From: Hydrangea macrophylla
Lineage: Eukaryota > Streptophyta > Magnoliopsida > Cornales > Hydrangeaceae
Direction: 5' to 3'
Length of the DNA stretch: 64,000 bases
Assembly: GCA_033977485.1 (NCBI GenBank)
Contig: CM066983.1
Location: forward strand, 113,002,605-113,066,604
Positions within the stretch are counted from its first letter, which is position 1. Each line of letters opens with the position of its first letter. Shown here one piece after another: positions 33,711 through 45,968 of the stretch. Position numbers and translations under genes: made by a program. The notes below the pieces were generated by a model that had not been told where the DNA came from, did not search any database, and worked only from the letters and a program-made list of their open reading frames with translations.

Positions 33711-35826
33711 TGTCACACCCGTTCCAGAATTTCATAGTTTAATCATGCATGATATGAAATTTTATGAATTATCATTGATATATGATAATTGAGGATAAGT
33801 GGTTGACTGTGGTCAACGGTAAGGTGTCAGTAAGGACACGAGAATATGGAAGTTCATATTGCATAATCATGAGTAAATGACATTTATGTGATTTAAATGT
33901 TATTTGACTTTATCTGGTATTTATTGAATAGTAATTATACCTGTGTAGTATAATTCTGGTAAATTTTGATTTGGTAGTATCATTTTGAGAACTGTGGTGA
34001 GAACGTGAGAGATACGTTAATTGAAAAGGTAGGTCGTGTAGAGATTCCACAGAATATAGTTTTCGGACGTTATTTTGGACCCAAACGAAACTTAGTCGGA
34101 AACTTTTGAAATTTATAGTTTTCACTCGTAAAGTTATAAAATGGACGTGTGCGAAGTTTCGAGAGCTGATTAGAAGTTTTGAGAAACTTGCGGGGAGGTA
34201 AACGTAATTCCCCGAAAGGTTGCCTATATATAGATTGGGATGAGATTTCAATCTCATCCACAACTCCTAAATATCTAGAGAGAGGAGAGAGAATGGAGAT
34301 TTGGAGCCAACGGGCTTTGCGACGCCGATCGACGACCGTTCGTCCGTCAGATTTTCTCCAGATTTCAGATTTGAACTCGTGGAGGTAAGATCTACGTTTT
34401 GATACCACTTAGGTCATGTTTGGCCAATTTTTGTAAAAGTATTAATTCTAGACTTTTGGGAAAAACAGGTATAAACTTGTAGGAATTTTCTCAAATTCGA
34501 AATCCGACGTTTATTTAGCCTCCTAGTCGATCCTTCAAAGTTTGGGGGAAATCGCACGAGGTATGAAGTTCTAACTTGTGAAATATAGGGAAATACATAT
34601 TTTATATTTCGACGACGAAATTGTGATCCGGGAGAAATCCATGTGTTAATTGTAGGCCCGTTAATTATGCACGCGCTAAATTGTGAAAAGCATGTCTAAA
34701 TTTATGCGAGCACGTTAAGTTGTCTATGTGGGTCAAAGGGGAGTCTTATACAAATTCATGCCGGAGTAAGCTTCTCGATGTTTGAGAATTTAGTAGCGAC
34801 GGCTACTGTGCATGGTTGATAGACTTGGACTTGCCATGGCACTTGTGGATACAATGGTTGATAGACTTGGACTTGCCATTGGTATCGCGGTTTAAGGCTT
34901 GGACTTGCCGCTACCGGATGAATGCGTATTTTTCTCCCTAGAGACTATTGTATGATTTATGAGATTAAAGCATGATTTGTCATATATTGTACATGTTAGG
35001 CTTGTACGCTCAGCATATAGCTGAGCAGTGGAGATGTACTCCATTGCAGGTAAGAAGAAGGATAAGAAGAAGCGTGATGAGTGAGGCCGATGAACGCCGG
35101 GGATAACACTTGTATATGTTTTTGTTTTAAATCCTAAACTTGTGTAAGGATTAGTAATATGTTGTAATAGAACCATAGATTAGTTCTATAGTATGGTAAT
35201 CTTGTAATTGAACGTCTGTAATTATGTTTTAATATGTTGGAAATCAGTTGTGGTTGTGTTTGTTGTTGGTATTGAGTAGCAGGACTTATTAATTTCCATC
35301 ACAGGCTGCCCAACAGGGGAGCAGTCGACTGGACCCAGGGTCAGTCGACTGGATCTCGTGGGATTGAGACACTGAAAGTATATTATAAGAGAAGCAGTCG
35401 ACTGACCCCTTGGACAGTCGACTGAACACTGTTAATTTTGGCTACTGCTTCTTAGGATAGAAAAGCAGTCGACTGGTTTCTGAAAGCAGTCGACTGGGCA
35501 GTTGACTGGACCTCTATTGAGGATTTAGGGTTTTAGTTTCTGCCAGGCACAGTCGACTGGACCCTAGTACAGTCGACTGGGCAGTCGACTGAACCTCTGT
35601 TTTTTTTTTTAAATGGATTCTTGTGAACACTTTTGTTTGAACAAAACTTTTTATAACTCTGATTTCAATGGATTTTACAAACTCAGAGGGTAATGTTCCC
35701 TAAGTTTTAAATACCCAGGATTGTTTTAAAGTTCTTTCCGCTGCGTGTATTTATATGATTGTTTGGATGAGCCTTGGTGGCGTGCCACGTGTCCTATTTC
35801 CACGCGTAGTGGGATGGGTCGTGACA
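33711..35826. mobile_element. Solo LTR (2,116 bp) nested in copia 2
   Basis: TGTCACACCC...GGGTCGTGACA, flanked by a perfect 5-bp duplication TTTGC (33706-33710 and 35827-35831). TG...CA ends, 5-bp duplication and no internal coding region mark a solo LTR. The length and TGTCACACC start fit a Ty3/gypsy element, possibly a chromovirus. It contains a TATA-like CCTATATATAG (about 34206), a short tandem repeat (TTGATAGACTTGGACTTGCC, 34818-34910) and an array of CAGTCGACTG palindromes. Confidence 0.92.
35322..35591. repeat. Array C of the palindrome CAGTCGACTG (9 exact, 1 variant)
   Basis: Exact copies start at 35322, 35342, 35395, 35415, 35466, 35487, 35550, 35570 and 35582; a variant CAGTTGACTG starts at 35499. 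They form four pairs with steps of 20, 20, 21 and 20 bp; in the last two pairs a third copy follows 12 bp later. The pairs themselves are about 71-84 bp apart. Each copy contains GTCGAC with a central CpG. Confidence 0.92.
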
Positions 35827-35831
35827 TTTGC

Positions 35832-36880
35832 ACTCGTTCCCTTTGGTACCAATGGGCTGATCTATGTTTATATCGTCGTCTTATTCTCCATTGAGAAAAG
35901 AATAGTTTAAACATCCAACTAAAAATGTTCCAAAACTAAATATGCGACAATTACTAGGATAAGGCGAATGGAGTCAGATCTCACCCTTTGAGAGAACATG
36001 TTTCCATGGTCTATACCCTTTCTGGGTACAAACTATCGCCATAAGGCGTGCCTAATACTTGTCAATTGAATCATTTGCCTTGCGTTAGATTTTGAAAACA
36101 CACTTATCTCCAATAGTCTTACGCACAGGCGGAATGTCAACTAACTCCCAGACCTTATTCGCGTCCATAGAGCTCATCTCATCTGGCATAGCAACTATCC
36201 ACTCAGCTCAAGCAGACAAAGAAAAACACTTTAACAAAAGAAGTAGGCTCATCCTCATCCACTTGTGCACACATTTGCACACATATGAAAATGTATTCCT
36301 CAATTTCAAAATAGCGATAAGGACCTTTTTCCTCATCACCATAGAGTGTACTACCTGAGAATCTTGAGTGCCTAGTAGTGTACTCCCACTATTTGGTACA
36401 CTCCCACTAGCATCTAGCGGTGCACTCTCACTCGGCTGGAGACTAGTACCATTTTTCAACGATTACTGGATGTAGAATCTCAATCTCCCCACCCTCGCTT
36501 AAAGATGGTATGTTGTCTTCAACATCCTCTAAATCATAGAGGTCAAGATATCTCTTATTAGTACCAATCCTGGGGAAGTCATTCTCGATATCATATGGCA
36601 CCATTTCTGTCATTCCTATACTCGTTTGTTCATTATATATAACATTATTAACATAGCCTGTTGAGCTATTAGAATATCTTATAAAGGTATGCTTTATAGC
36701 TCTCGAGCGTAGTTTCTCGCACTTATGCAAGGTATAGTGAACATAACCTCCTGAGCTCCACGAGCGCAAATGCTCTGAAATGAGCTTTTCGCCTTTCGAT
36801 AGCTCATAAGGGGGTAGAAGGAACTGACTGAGAAGAGGCACTCTAGTATGTAGGCAACTATCAAGAGTACATCCCCCCAA
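35832..36880 (-). pseudogene. Copia 2 linker and RT N-terminus (decayed)
   Basis: Minus-strand text near 36200-36090 resembles the opening of copia RT (an AMPDEMSSMDANKVWELVD-like block). Upstream, 36880-36443 codes an acidic linker (DIENDFPRIGTNKRY, LEDVEDNIPSLSEGGE). Broken by stops and by the nested solo LTR. Confidence 0.65.
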
Positions 36881-37330
36881 AACAACATTAGGAGGTTGAC
36901 TTGCGCCATCATAGTCCTAGCCATATCTAGGAATGTCTTATTCCTCCTTTCTACAACACCATATTGTTGCGGAGTTTCCGGAATAAGAAGTTGTATGTGT
37001 TTCCCCTTTTTCCTCACACAGTTCCCAGAGCTGATTAGATAAGTACTAGCGATCCTCATATCACGCGAAATCATCTATAAAAGTGAGAAAATAAGAGGCG
37101 CAATGACGGGCCTTTACATCCATAAGTCCACAGATATCTGAGTGAATTAGCTCTAATGCTTGAGTAGCTCTAATAGCCTTCCTAAAAGGCTTTCGGCATG
37201 CTTTACCAACTAAGCAAGACTTACATATAGCTAGGTCAACCTTAGAGAGTGGGCCCAAAAGGGCTTCTCGAGCTAATCAAGTCATCCTATCACATCCTAT
37301 ATGTTCAAGTCCAGCATGCCATATCTCAGA
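36694..37330 (-). pseudogene. Copia 2 integrase (decayed)
   Basis: Two frames: 37258-37061 has CKSCLVGKACRKPFRKA, LELIHSDICGLMDVKA and YFLTFIDDFA (zinc pair and core start); 37074-36694 has PETPQQYGVVERRNKTFLDM and FWGDVLLIVAYI. The second catalytic Asp region is lost at the frame change. Confidence 0.8.
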
Positions 37331-40098
37331 ATAAATGAATTAACATAGGAAACTAGAATTTGATTAAAACAATTCTTAAGAAGTTATCCCTAGATAACCA
37401 TGTCCTAGTAACACTATCACTCAAAAACATCCATCCTATTACCACCGAATTGAAAAACGCCCTCGATTGCGCTCTTTCACCTTGTTAGCCTTGGGCGCAA
37501 ACTTGCTAGCCCCACCCTGCCTCTAGCCGAGTTTACCCTTACCATTGCATTTATGCCCACTGGCCTTGCGCATACTTCTACTTATGGAAGTCATGGTCAA
37601 GAGTGTAGCTATACGGTTCGCCTTACCTTTTGACGCTCCAAATTCAGCTCAACATGTCGGAAAATGTCAAAAATAAAAAATTTAACATTTCCGTTGTGGA
37701 TCATGATTTGTTTTCTATGGACCCGCGAATCACGCAAAGACTAATCATAGCTTGAAACTACAGTTCACTAGTAAAGATGTTCCGAGTAATCTAAAATCAC
37801 GAATCATACCTGTCATCGACCTTAGATGTCCAATCATCGTGTACTTGGAACGTTTCCTTTACTTTCCCGAACTTCATAACTAGATGCTTAATTTAGTAGT
37901 GAATGTGCCATCGAAAATAAATGCAAGCTAATCTCACAATACTTTGGCTATTGGGTAGTACTTATACTTCCCAACAAGATCATTGTGCATGCTGCTTATC
38001 ACAAAGCGCGTTCTATGATCCTTCTCGAGCCAAGTGTCATAGGCTTTCAAGGTTTATAATGAAATTGGGCTGGAGGCCCTTTATTCGGTTTAATGAGTTG
38101 GACTATAGAATAATTCTAAAGCCCATAAGCTCTTACTTACTCTATAGATGTGTTACTTTGCAGTGCCATGTTACAAAAATTAGCCCCTTTTAAACTTGTT
38201 ATTTTTATAAATATCGACAAAGTGTGGTTGGGAAAACATTTATTTTTGTGAATCCAGAAAATTTGAAGAAAAATATTTGAGAACATGCGCAAGGGATTGA
38301 CATTATTATTTGCACATTTCATAAAGTTTGTTTTAAAATCCAATTACAAATGAGTTTTTCCCTTTTTTACAATTTAAGACAAAAAAATTCGCTATTGCTC
38401 ATTAATCAAATCTTAATTTTGTAAATCAAGAAAAAATCTTTTATAATTCATTTTTCTAAACAAACATCAATTAGATGGTACTATTACCTATCTAAGATCA
38501 TCCACAATGATATAAAGTGCGCCATAAAACAAAAGTGCGCATGGACCCCCACGTGGGTCCGAATTGACAATTTAGAGTTCATGTTAAGGTAATTCAAGTG
38601 TATGATGTATGAACAAAGAAAACCATCCCTTTACAAGTAGGCTTTTCCAATACAAGAAATAACACACTCATCCTCACATTACATTTATAGCCCATAAAAT
38701 TAGGGATGCTTTGTTCATATATATACACAGAAACAACCTTAAACATACATCATGAGGACACAAGTTCCATAAATTGTCAATTAATCGTCCATTTATTTTA
38801 TCCAGATTAATGCATTAATCACATACACCAAACACTCATGCGGTCTATTTAAAATATGAATGGACTAATCTATCACTTCATTTAAGGAGGAGGATTAGAG
38901 GTCCCGGTCATCCAATCACAAACAACAGTAATTAAACATGACCTATAATGCAATGAGCCTCTAAAATAATAAAATGTGCAATAAAATAATTATTACACAG
39001 CCCGGATAGCTTCCATAAGCTAAAGTAAAATCAATGAAAAATCCTGTATTTTTCACTAATTTTAACACACTTTTCGGTCTTAAAACATATTTTAAAACCA
39101 ATTCATTAAGGGCTTTTAAAATAACAAATTAATTTAATACCTCATGGAAAATTTAATCAACTGAAAAAATGATTTTTCATTATAAATAAAGAATTTCCAG
39201 AATTTCATCAAGGCCCAAAAAATATTTTGAATCAATTTAACAAAATAAATTGATCTAGGTAAACAAAATTAACTATGAGTAACTAAATTCCCAAAAATAC
39301 AAATATTTTGAGGAATTTGTTCTCCAAGGATTTTCAGTGGTCTAATATGGCGTTCTAAACACCCCATATTAATTTCAAAAATTAATAGTTCACTTTGGCT
39401 ATTTTAAGCAATCCAAAAAAAAATGCTCATAAGCATAAATTTTATGCTCTAAAATACCAAAACAAAAATGAGATAATTCACTAAAATTTTCTCAAGTCTC
39501 CAATCAGTGTACAAAAACACTATTTATTAAATTCAAGAATTAACAGCTTCTGTTGTTATATTTTAAGCAATTAATATCGTGTACGTGTACTCAACACAAT
39601 ATATGCTCTAAAATATATCACCAAGAGCGAGAAATTTACCAAAAAAAAAAAAAATTCAAGCTACCACAGAGTGTTAAACACATTGTGTTAATTCTTTGAA
39701 CTAATAATCAATAAAAATATTTTAAGCAATTTAATGTGTGTACAAAAAAACACATGATTATATGCTCTAAAACATTAATATGATTTAAATAATTTACCAA
39801 AAACTATCTGTTGGGTCCTATAAAATTCTATATGGTCTCAAAACAGTGTCCCTTATGTCCCTTAATAATTACAAAATTTAATAATATATTTTGGCTATTT
39901 TAAGTAATTAAATAAATGCTCATAAGCATAAATTATATGCACTAAAACTCCACAAATACATGATAATTTACAAAAAATTATCTTAGAGTCCCTTACAGTG
40001 TTCTCAACACAATAAAAAAAATTTATAATGTTACAAAACAATATTATTATGGAATTACAACTTATTTGTTTTTCCTTTTAAAATAATCTAAAACACCT
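37331..40098 (-). other. Copia 2 internal region without readable genes
   Basis: The gag and protease of copia 2 should lie in this region or just beyond the hAT element, but no readable gag is left. 39280-40080 is an AT-rich series of degenerate tandem units, each with TTTTAAGCAA...ATGCTCTAAAA (starts near 39412, 39561, 39720 and 39899, period about 150-180 bp). An unrecognised insertion may be present. Confidence 0.4.
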
Positions 40099-40106
40099 TT
40101 TATAGA

Positions 40107-41103
40107 TAGGGGTGATCAAATAAACCCGTAGACCCGACCCACCCGACCAACCCGAACTACCCGAGGCATTTTTGACGGGTTGAGTGAACTGTCGGTTGAG
40201 TCATGGGTTATGTTTATAAAACCCGACATGTTTGGTTCGGTTCTCGGGTAGCACCTTTCAAAACCCGTTAAACCCGACCCGACCTGATGACATTCTTAGT
40301 AGCCCTAAAATCTATGATTTATATACCACTTAGAGAGATGAGCAGCCACCACACTGAGCTACTCTCAAGGCTCATCTCATCTCTCAAACCCCATACTCAA
40401 AATCACCACTGGTGTTATGACAACACCTTCGCCACCTCCGATCGTCGGCCGATGTTATCCTCTCTTCGTCATTGTGGCGCTACCGATCATCTTTGCCGTG
40501 AGCCGCTGCCAAGCTTCTTGCCGCCGGTGAGTCAAGTGACCTCTCATCTTAGTTTTGTCCTTTCTCATTCTATCTTTCCAGATCTGGAGATGTTTAGATT
40601 TTTTTTTAAGTAGATCTATCTAGATTCTGTACATATGAATATGTATGTACACACACTTGCGGTTGTGTGTGATTAGTGTATGTGTATATACACACACACA
40701 CATATATATATATATATGCATGTGTATATATATTGTATATGCTACCCACAAACCATGAACCATTAATGATTTTACTACTTCAAAATTTTCCCCTATATCT
40801 AAGGGTTTAGATTTAGATTTGACCACATATGAATCTGTATTTGATATTCTTGTAGATCATAATCTGTTTAGTTCTTTTCTTTGTCTCTTTTAGTGATTTT
40901 TGGTATTAGATGAGAGATTGTTCAGACTTTCAGCCTCTATCGGGTCAAACCCGAAACCGACCCGACTCCAACCGAAACCGACGAGTCGGTTTCACCCGAT
41001 CATTCGGATGGATGACAGGTGGTGTATGCTGAACCTGACAAGGATACGGGTGGGTGAACGGGTGGAGGTCAAACCCGACTCACCCGACCCGTGAACACCC
41101 CTA
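40107..41103. mobile_element. Non-autonomous hAT element (997 bp) nested in copia 2
   Basis: Ends TAGGGGTGATCA and GTGAACACCCCTA with a perfect 8-bp duplication TTTATAGA (40099-40106, 41104-41111). Both ends carry many ACCCGACCC/GGGTCGGGT motifs in opposite orientation, as hAT subterminal repeats do. The centre (40290-40620) is less AT-rich and contains a sequence like a transcribed leader, but no transposase. Confidence 0.92.
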
Positions 41104-41111
41104 TTTATAGA

Positions 41112-41714
41112 TATTAACTAATAAGTTTTTTGTTTAAATCCAGAATATGAAATCGGACTTTGAGTGAGAACAGATCATGTCATGGCATGAGTCTTGTTTG
41201 GCCACTTGTTTAAAAAAAAAATGAATGTATTCAAAATTTGCCAAACAAGGCTCTAATGCATCATGATCATCTTCTTCCCTTTAGAAGACCCAGCCGCAAC
41301 CCTTAGGCTGCTCGCGATACCAATTTTGCTAGGCCGTATGATCTCGCACATCCTTGATCCAAAATTTATGTAAAACATATGGTTGAAAAAAATCTTCACG
41401 GTATAGCTTAAGAATATGCCAATAAATAGAATTATTGAACGAGTACAACTTCCGAAAATCAATAGCAAAAATTGTTGGATTTCATGAAACCACAAACTAG
41501 GATTTACAATATCTCACTCATCGGACATAATCAGGCCATGAGATTTTATTGGGGACTCTAGGGACCATTAGGAACCCAACCATATAAAAAATTTGGACTC
41601 CTATTGGAGTTTTGTATTAGACCCACTTGAAAATCAAATTGTAGGGTTAGCTTGGTTAAGCTTTAATGGCAGATTCGATATAGGTTCAAAAAATGGGCGA
41701 ATCAACAACCTATA
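41112..41714 (-). other. Copia 2 leader
   Basis: Between the primer site and the nested hAT element. No intact ORF; a minus-strand ORF at 41495-41253 is not recognisable. Confidence 0.5.
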
Positions 41715-41727
41715 GGCTCTGATACCA
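41715..41727 (-). promoter_or_regulatory. Copia 2 primer-binding site
   Basis: TGGTATCAGAGCC on the minus strand, one base from the 5' LTR; initiator tRNA-Met type. Confidence 0.9.
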
Positions 41728-41728
41728 A

Positions 41729-42114
41729 TGTAGATAAATATGCAAGCAAGCATACGGGATCGATGAGTTGGCGTTGTTATGAGCCCCCAACAAGAACCAC
41801 GAACATGCTGCCTCCGTGTGCTTTCTCATGCTTCGCATAGGCCGTAAAAGATGCTACTGGAGCAATCCCCATGAAAGTCACGCGCTAAATCCCATGGCAC
41901 AATGGTGATGGCCAAGAGAGAGAAAACCGTAAAGAGAGAGAGGGAGAGTGGGAGAGAAAGAGAGGCTGCCCAATCTCTTAGAGATCCATGAATATGTGTG
42001 TTTATATCATATATATACACACATAAAACCAAACTCTAGGGCTCCAAGAGCCAAAGCCCATTGGACCCGGTCCAATGATATGTGGGTGCCCGTATGGCCC
42101 ACATATTTTTTACA
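41729..42114 (-). repeat. Copia 2 5' LTR
   Basis: 386 bp, pairs with 31250-31689; TG...CA ends; followed by TTGAA. Confidence 0.9.
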
Positions 42115-42933
42115 TTGAATAATTTCTCTGCTTTGAAATAAAACAAACTTTGAATTGCAAATACTTTGAGTGCACCACATTTATCCCTATCTTACTATTC
42201 CATATATTTTAGATCTGAGAACACTCAATTCACAATACTGAATTTCTATAATTGCATGTACCCCCCCCCCCCCCAATTCTTGTCTTGTAACAACCTGTAA
42301 TTTCATTTAAATTCTAATTATAATTTCTATATTTATTTTAGTTTGAATTACTTGCTTTTATTTTGCTAATAAATTCTTTATTGGGGTCAAACGGTAATTT
42401 TTATAAAATCAAGAAAATACCTATTTTATTATTTCACAACTGAATTTTCTTAAGGTTGGTAATACTTTAGATGAATTTCAAATATGTACTTTCAAAACGG
42501 TGAAAATATTTACTTTTGACTCAAACTGTATTTTTATATAACCAAAAAATTATTTCGTACGCTAATATAATATTTTTGTATTTTTGTGGTGATCACCATG
42601 CCTCAAAAATACCTGTTTACGTACGAAAATTGTCCGCGACGCACTGAACTCCCACAGTTTGGGAATCTTCACCAATCAAGATTGGACACTTGCTATTTGA
42701 TCATTTAATGCAACTAATCATGGGTTAGGATTGTTTGGATAATACATTTTGTATGTCTATTTCTAGTGCCATGAGCTATTCTTCCCAAACACTTAAGTGA
42801 TTCCTAGACAACTTGTTCTTGTCTTGTTTGGCAATGTCTATTTTGTGTGAGTTAGCTTTATACCAAAAGTTTATTTACCCAAACAACTACACTTGACCCC
42901 TATACACTTAACTTGATCCCTACCATCTGTGTA

Positions 42934-43055
42934 CTCCCTCCGTCCCATATTATGCGTTCCCCTTTCCTTTTTGGGATGTCCCAAAATTGTTGTCTACTTT
43001 CCAAAATTAGCATGCAAATTTTACTTAATGTCCCAAACTACCCTTCCTTGCAATC

Positions 43056-43091
<36 letters not shown>

Positions 43092-43191
43092 TGCAATGAT
43101 TATGGGCAATTTTGGAAAGTAGGTATAGATTCTTTTTGTCCCCTCAAATAGTTGGATTCCCCAAAAGGGACACAACATGGGACGGAGGGAG
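42934..43191. mobile_element. Stowaway MITE (258 bp)
   Basis: CTCCCTCCGTCCCATATTATG at left and ACATGGGACGGAGGGAG at right, flanked by TA. Contains a (CA)n tract (43059-43086). Confidence 0.93.
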
Positions 43192-44336
43192 TATATGATA
43201 TACGCATGTATATTTGCTGTATTTATGTGCTTATTAGAATTTGTAGAGTATGATTGAAATAATTTGGGGGCCAAGTTCAAGAGATTTCTATATATACTCA
43301 CTCCCTCACACTAGATCACATTCTGCTCATTACAAACACAAAATCAGAAAGAAAAGAGAGAGTTTATAAGAGAATTTACAAAATTTTCTAGAGAGAGAGA
43401 GAACTTCATCTCCATAGCCACAAGCTTGAAGTGGGCTCTCTTAGTTTGATTATCTTTCTCAACAAAACCATAATCTTCAATCACAGTGAGTATTTTAAAC
43501 TCACTTGGAATGTATTTCATTGCTTAATTACTGTTTCTATATGTAGAATTGTAAACCACCATTGTTGATTTTCATGGAAGCTTGAAGCTTGAAAAATGGT
43601 GATTTTCCAAATTTAACCAAAACGAGTTTTGATAGATAATTATGAAAGATTACAGTACATAGAGGCTACTGTTAAAATATTAGAGCCTAATTCATTCATA
43701 TTGCGACGTATATTAGAAATGAAATTTTGTCTCCTCTTGATTTTTCGTAATATCCGAGAGCTACGTTTTGATTCACGTTAATCCAATCATATATTCGTAA
43801 TCCTTGTGAAAAAATGAAGAGAATCATATACTATAGGTCATGTTTACATTCGGAATACAAAATGGATAAAAATAGGGCTTAGAAACTGAAACAGAAGAGA
43901 AAACGAAGAAGATGAAGACACTGTGAAAACTGGTGCGCGCGACCCGCGCGAGCAAGCCTCGCATGAGTGGCCCGCGTGCGCGACCTGTGTAATTTTTGAC
44001 AGTTTGGAAATCGAATAATCGGCACATCACGCGAACGGCCTGTGCGAATGACTTTGCACTTTTGTGTTTTGTTCTGTTTTATGATAAGGGACTGTTTGGG
44101 AGAAGTTTTAAAGGTTTTAAAGTATTGTTAGGGAATTGTACTAAAACATAATCCTGGTTGTTATGTCTTGTTATAAAGGGATGATTAAAGGCTTGTTTAT
44201 TCTCGTACGTGTGTTGTTATTGTTTTCGGTAATTTACATGTTTGTATATAGTCAAATGACATACATGTGGAGTCGAGTTTACATGCATGGTGAGTGAGGG
44301 GCAGTGGAAAGAGTATATGGATAATGTTGTGGAATT

Positions 44337-44640
44337 GGACACTCTCTGGTACTGTGTACTATAGTGTGATGTTATGAGAATGCGATTTAAAGTATCTTTG
44401 AAATGTGACGGTGACAAATTTGGACACTTCCTGGCACTCGTGGTAGTGCTAAAGTGTGTGACGCCGACGTGGACACTCCTTGACACCCGTGGTAGTGCTA
44501 AAATGCGGCCTATTGGACACTCCATGGCATCTGTGGTATGGCTAAAGTGTGAGGCAATTGGACACTCCCTGGTACCCCGTACCAAAGTGTGAGGCAAACT
44601 GGACACTCCCTGATACCCCTGTACTAAAGTTTGGTCACCT
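44337..44640. repeat. 45-bp minisatellite with TTGGACACTCC units
   Basis: GGACAC starts at 44337, 44422, 44471, 44514, 44560 and 44601; later steps are 41-49 bp. Units share CCTGG-ACCCGTGGTAGTGCTAAAGTG-type sequence. Similar minisatellites are common in long plant LTRs. Confidence 0.85.
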
Positions 44641-45229
44641 TAGTGTTTTAAGATACTGGAGCGAGAGAGTTGGATGATGTGTTGTCGAGAGAAAAAGGTC
44701 GGTGAAATGAGAATAGTTGCATTGTTCCATGCACGGTCACATGTTTTTATTGAATAAGGATTATGATATTGTCTTTACTATTTTATAATTTGAATTCATT
44801 ACTATGTTTCTAACATATGGAATAGTTAACATGTGAAAAAAAAGGGGTAAGTGAGTATGTTTTACATTTCGAGTACGTGTTTTTAATACTCACTAGCTTT
44901 TTAAAGCCGACGACGTTGATGCGCTCTGGACATTCGTGTCTAGGCTTTTCAGGTTATAATCAAGCTGGATCATACGACTATGCGAACTGAAAACAACGAC
45001 TGAGGAGGAAATTTGTTATTATTGCTTTATGTTATGAAACTGAATTTGTAATAAGAATTACTGTAATAGATATTATTTTGTTACAAGGAGGGTTGTGTCT
45101 TTAGTCGATCACGTGCTGTAATAATTATTAATATTTTCGGGTGATTGAAATTATGTGTGGGTTAAACTTGCAAGTAATGGGTCAAAGAAAATACCAAGTA
45201 TCAGAAACTTTCAAGCTTTCTTCACATTC

Positions 45230-45245
45230 ACATATATACACACAC

Positions 45246-45279
<34 letters not shown>

Positions 45280-45358
45280 GGAGGTGTTCTTACGAGGACC
45301 TGGTCTGAGTTGGATCTGAAATTATTCAATGAGCCTTGTGCACCTTCTGATGGCCGGA

Positions 45359-45437
<79 letters not shown>

Positions 45438-45440
45438 TGA
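45230..45440. repeat. CA/TA, GA and GT microsatellites
   Basis: (TA)n (GA)n at about 45236-45280 and a (GA)n(GT)n compound tract at 45362-45436. ORFs across it are artefacts. Confidence 0.9.
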
Positions 45441-45719
45441 AGTGGTGAGGAGGAGAGGGGTTCGGTCAGAGGCAGTGCGCCCTAGGTGTGGTGGATTGCG
45501 ATTTGGGTGAGGATCTTCGATTGAACTGCAATTTGGGTGAGCCCTAGGCATGATTTTCGTTTGATATAAGAGCTCTGCGAGAGAGTGAAGATGCAGGGAG
45601 ATAGTAAGGGGAAAAGGAAGAGGCAGAGTGAAGATGCTGGGAGGAAAAGGTGAGCCCTAGGCGTGATTTTTTTCCCTCTCTTTTTCTCTTTTTGTCCCCA
45701 ATTTTTCCTGCCTAACAAA

Positions 45720-45964
45720 AGTCACAACATGACAAAAAATATTATTTGTGATGGATTAATTGAATTCGAGACAAATAAATATTATTTGTATCGGATAGGT
45801 ACGTTTCCGTCATGAATAAAATTTATTTGAGACGGATAGGTACATTTCCGTCACGAATAAAAATTATTTGTGACGGATACATTTCCGTCACAAAAACATT
45901 TTTTGTGACGGATTTGTATCAATCACAAAAACTTTTATCACAAAAAGCTTATTTTCTTGTAGTG
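45720..45964. mobile_element. CACTA transposon right end
   Basis: The + strand ends GCTTATTTTCTTGTAGTG (45947-45964), the complement of the classical CACTACAAGAAAA terminus. The 240 bp before it hold TTTGTGACGGA / TTTCCGTCACGAA subterminal repeats, as at 26500-27060. The matching left end was not found; 45440-45720 (GAG-rich, with two copies of GATTTGGGTGAG-type phrases) may be part of the same element. Confidence 0.75.
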
Positions 45965-45968
45965 GCGG

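Larger units (their letters stand above)
31250..42114 (-). mobile_element. Ty1/copia LTR retrotransposon 2, old, with nested insertions
   Basis: Minus-strand element. Left (3') LTR 31250-31689 and right (5') LTR 41729-42114 share TGTAGATAAATATGCAAGCA and TATGGCCCACATATTT ends. They differ by indels (440 against 386 bp) and many substitutions, so the element is much older than copia 1. The primer site is TGGTATCAGAGCC (41715-41727) and the polypurine tract is GAGTGGGAGA next to the left LTR. Flanks CTGAA (31245-31249) and TTGAA (42115-42119) are a near-perfect target duplication. Recognisable integrase, RT and RNase H remains follow in copia order. A 2.1 kb solo LTR and a 1 kb hAT element are nested inside. 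Confidence 0.9.
42286..45095. mobile_element. Probable solo LTR (about 2.8 kb)
   Basis: Starts TGTAACAACCTG; TGTCT is found directly before it (42281-42285) and again at 45096-45100, so a 5-bp duplication brackets the block. The right end reads GGAGGGTTG and lacks the expected terminal CA, so the end may be eroded. Internal features fit a long gypsy LTR: a TATA-like CTATATATACTC (about 43289), a transcribed-leader-like stretch, a CpG-rich block (43930-44060) and a 45-bp minisatellite. A Stowaway MITE is nested inside. Confidence 0.65.

Noticed and set aside
44217..44606. 129-residue minus-strand ORF
   Set aside because: It runs through the minisatellite of a solo LTR.
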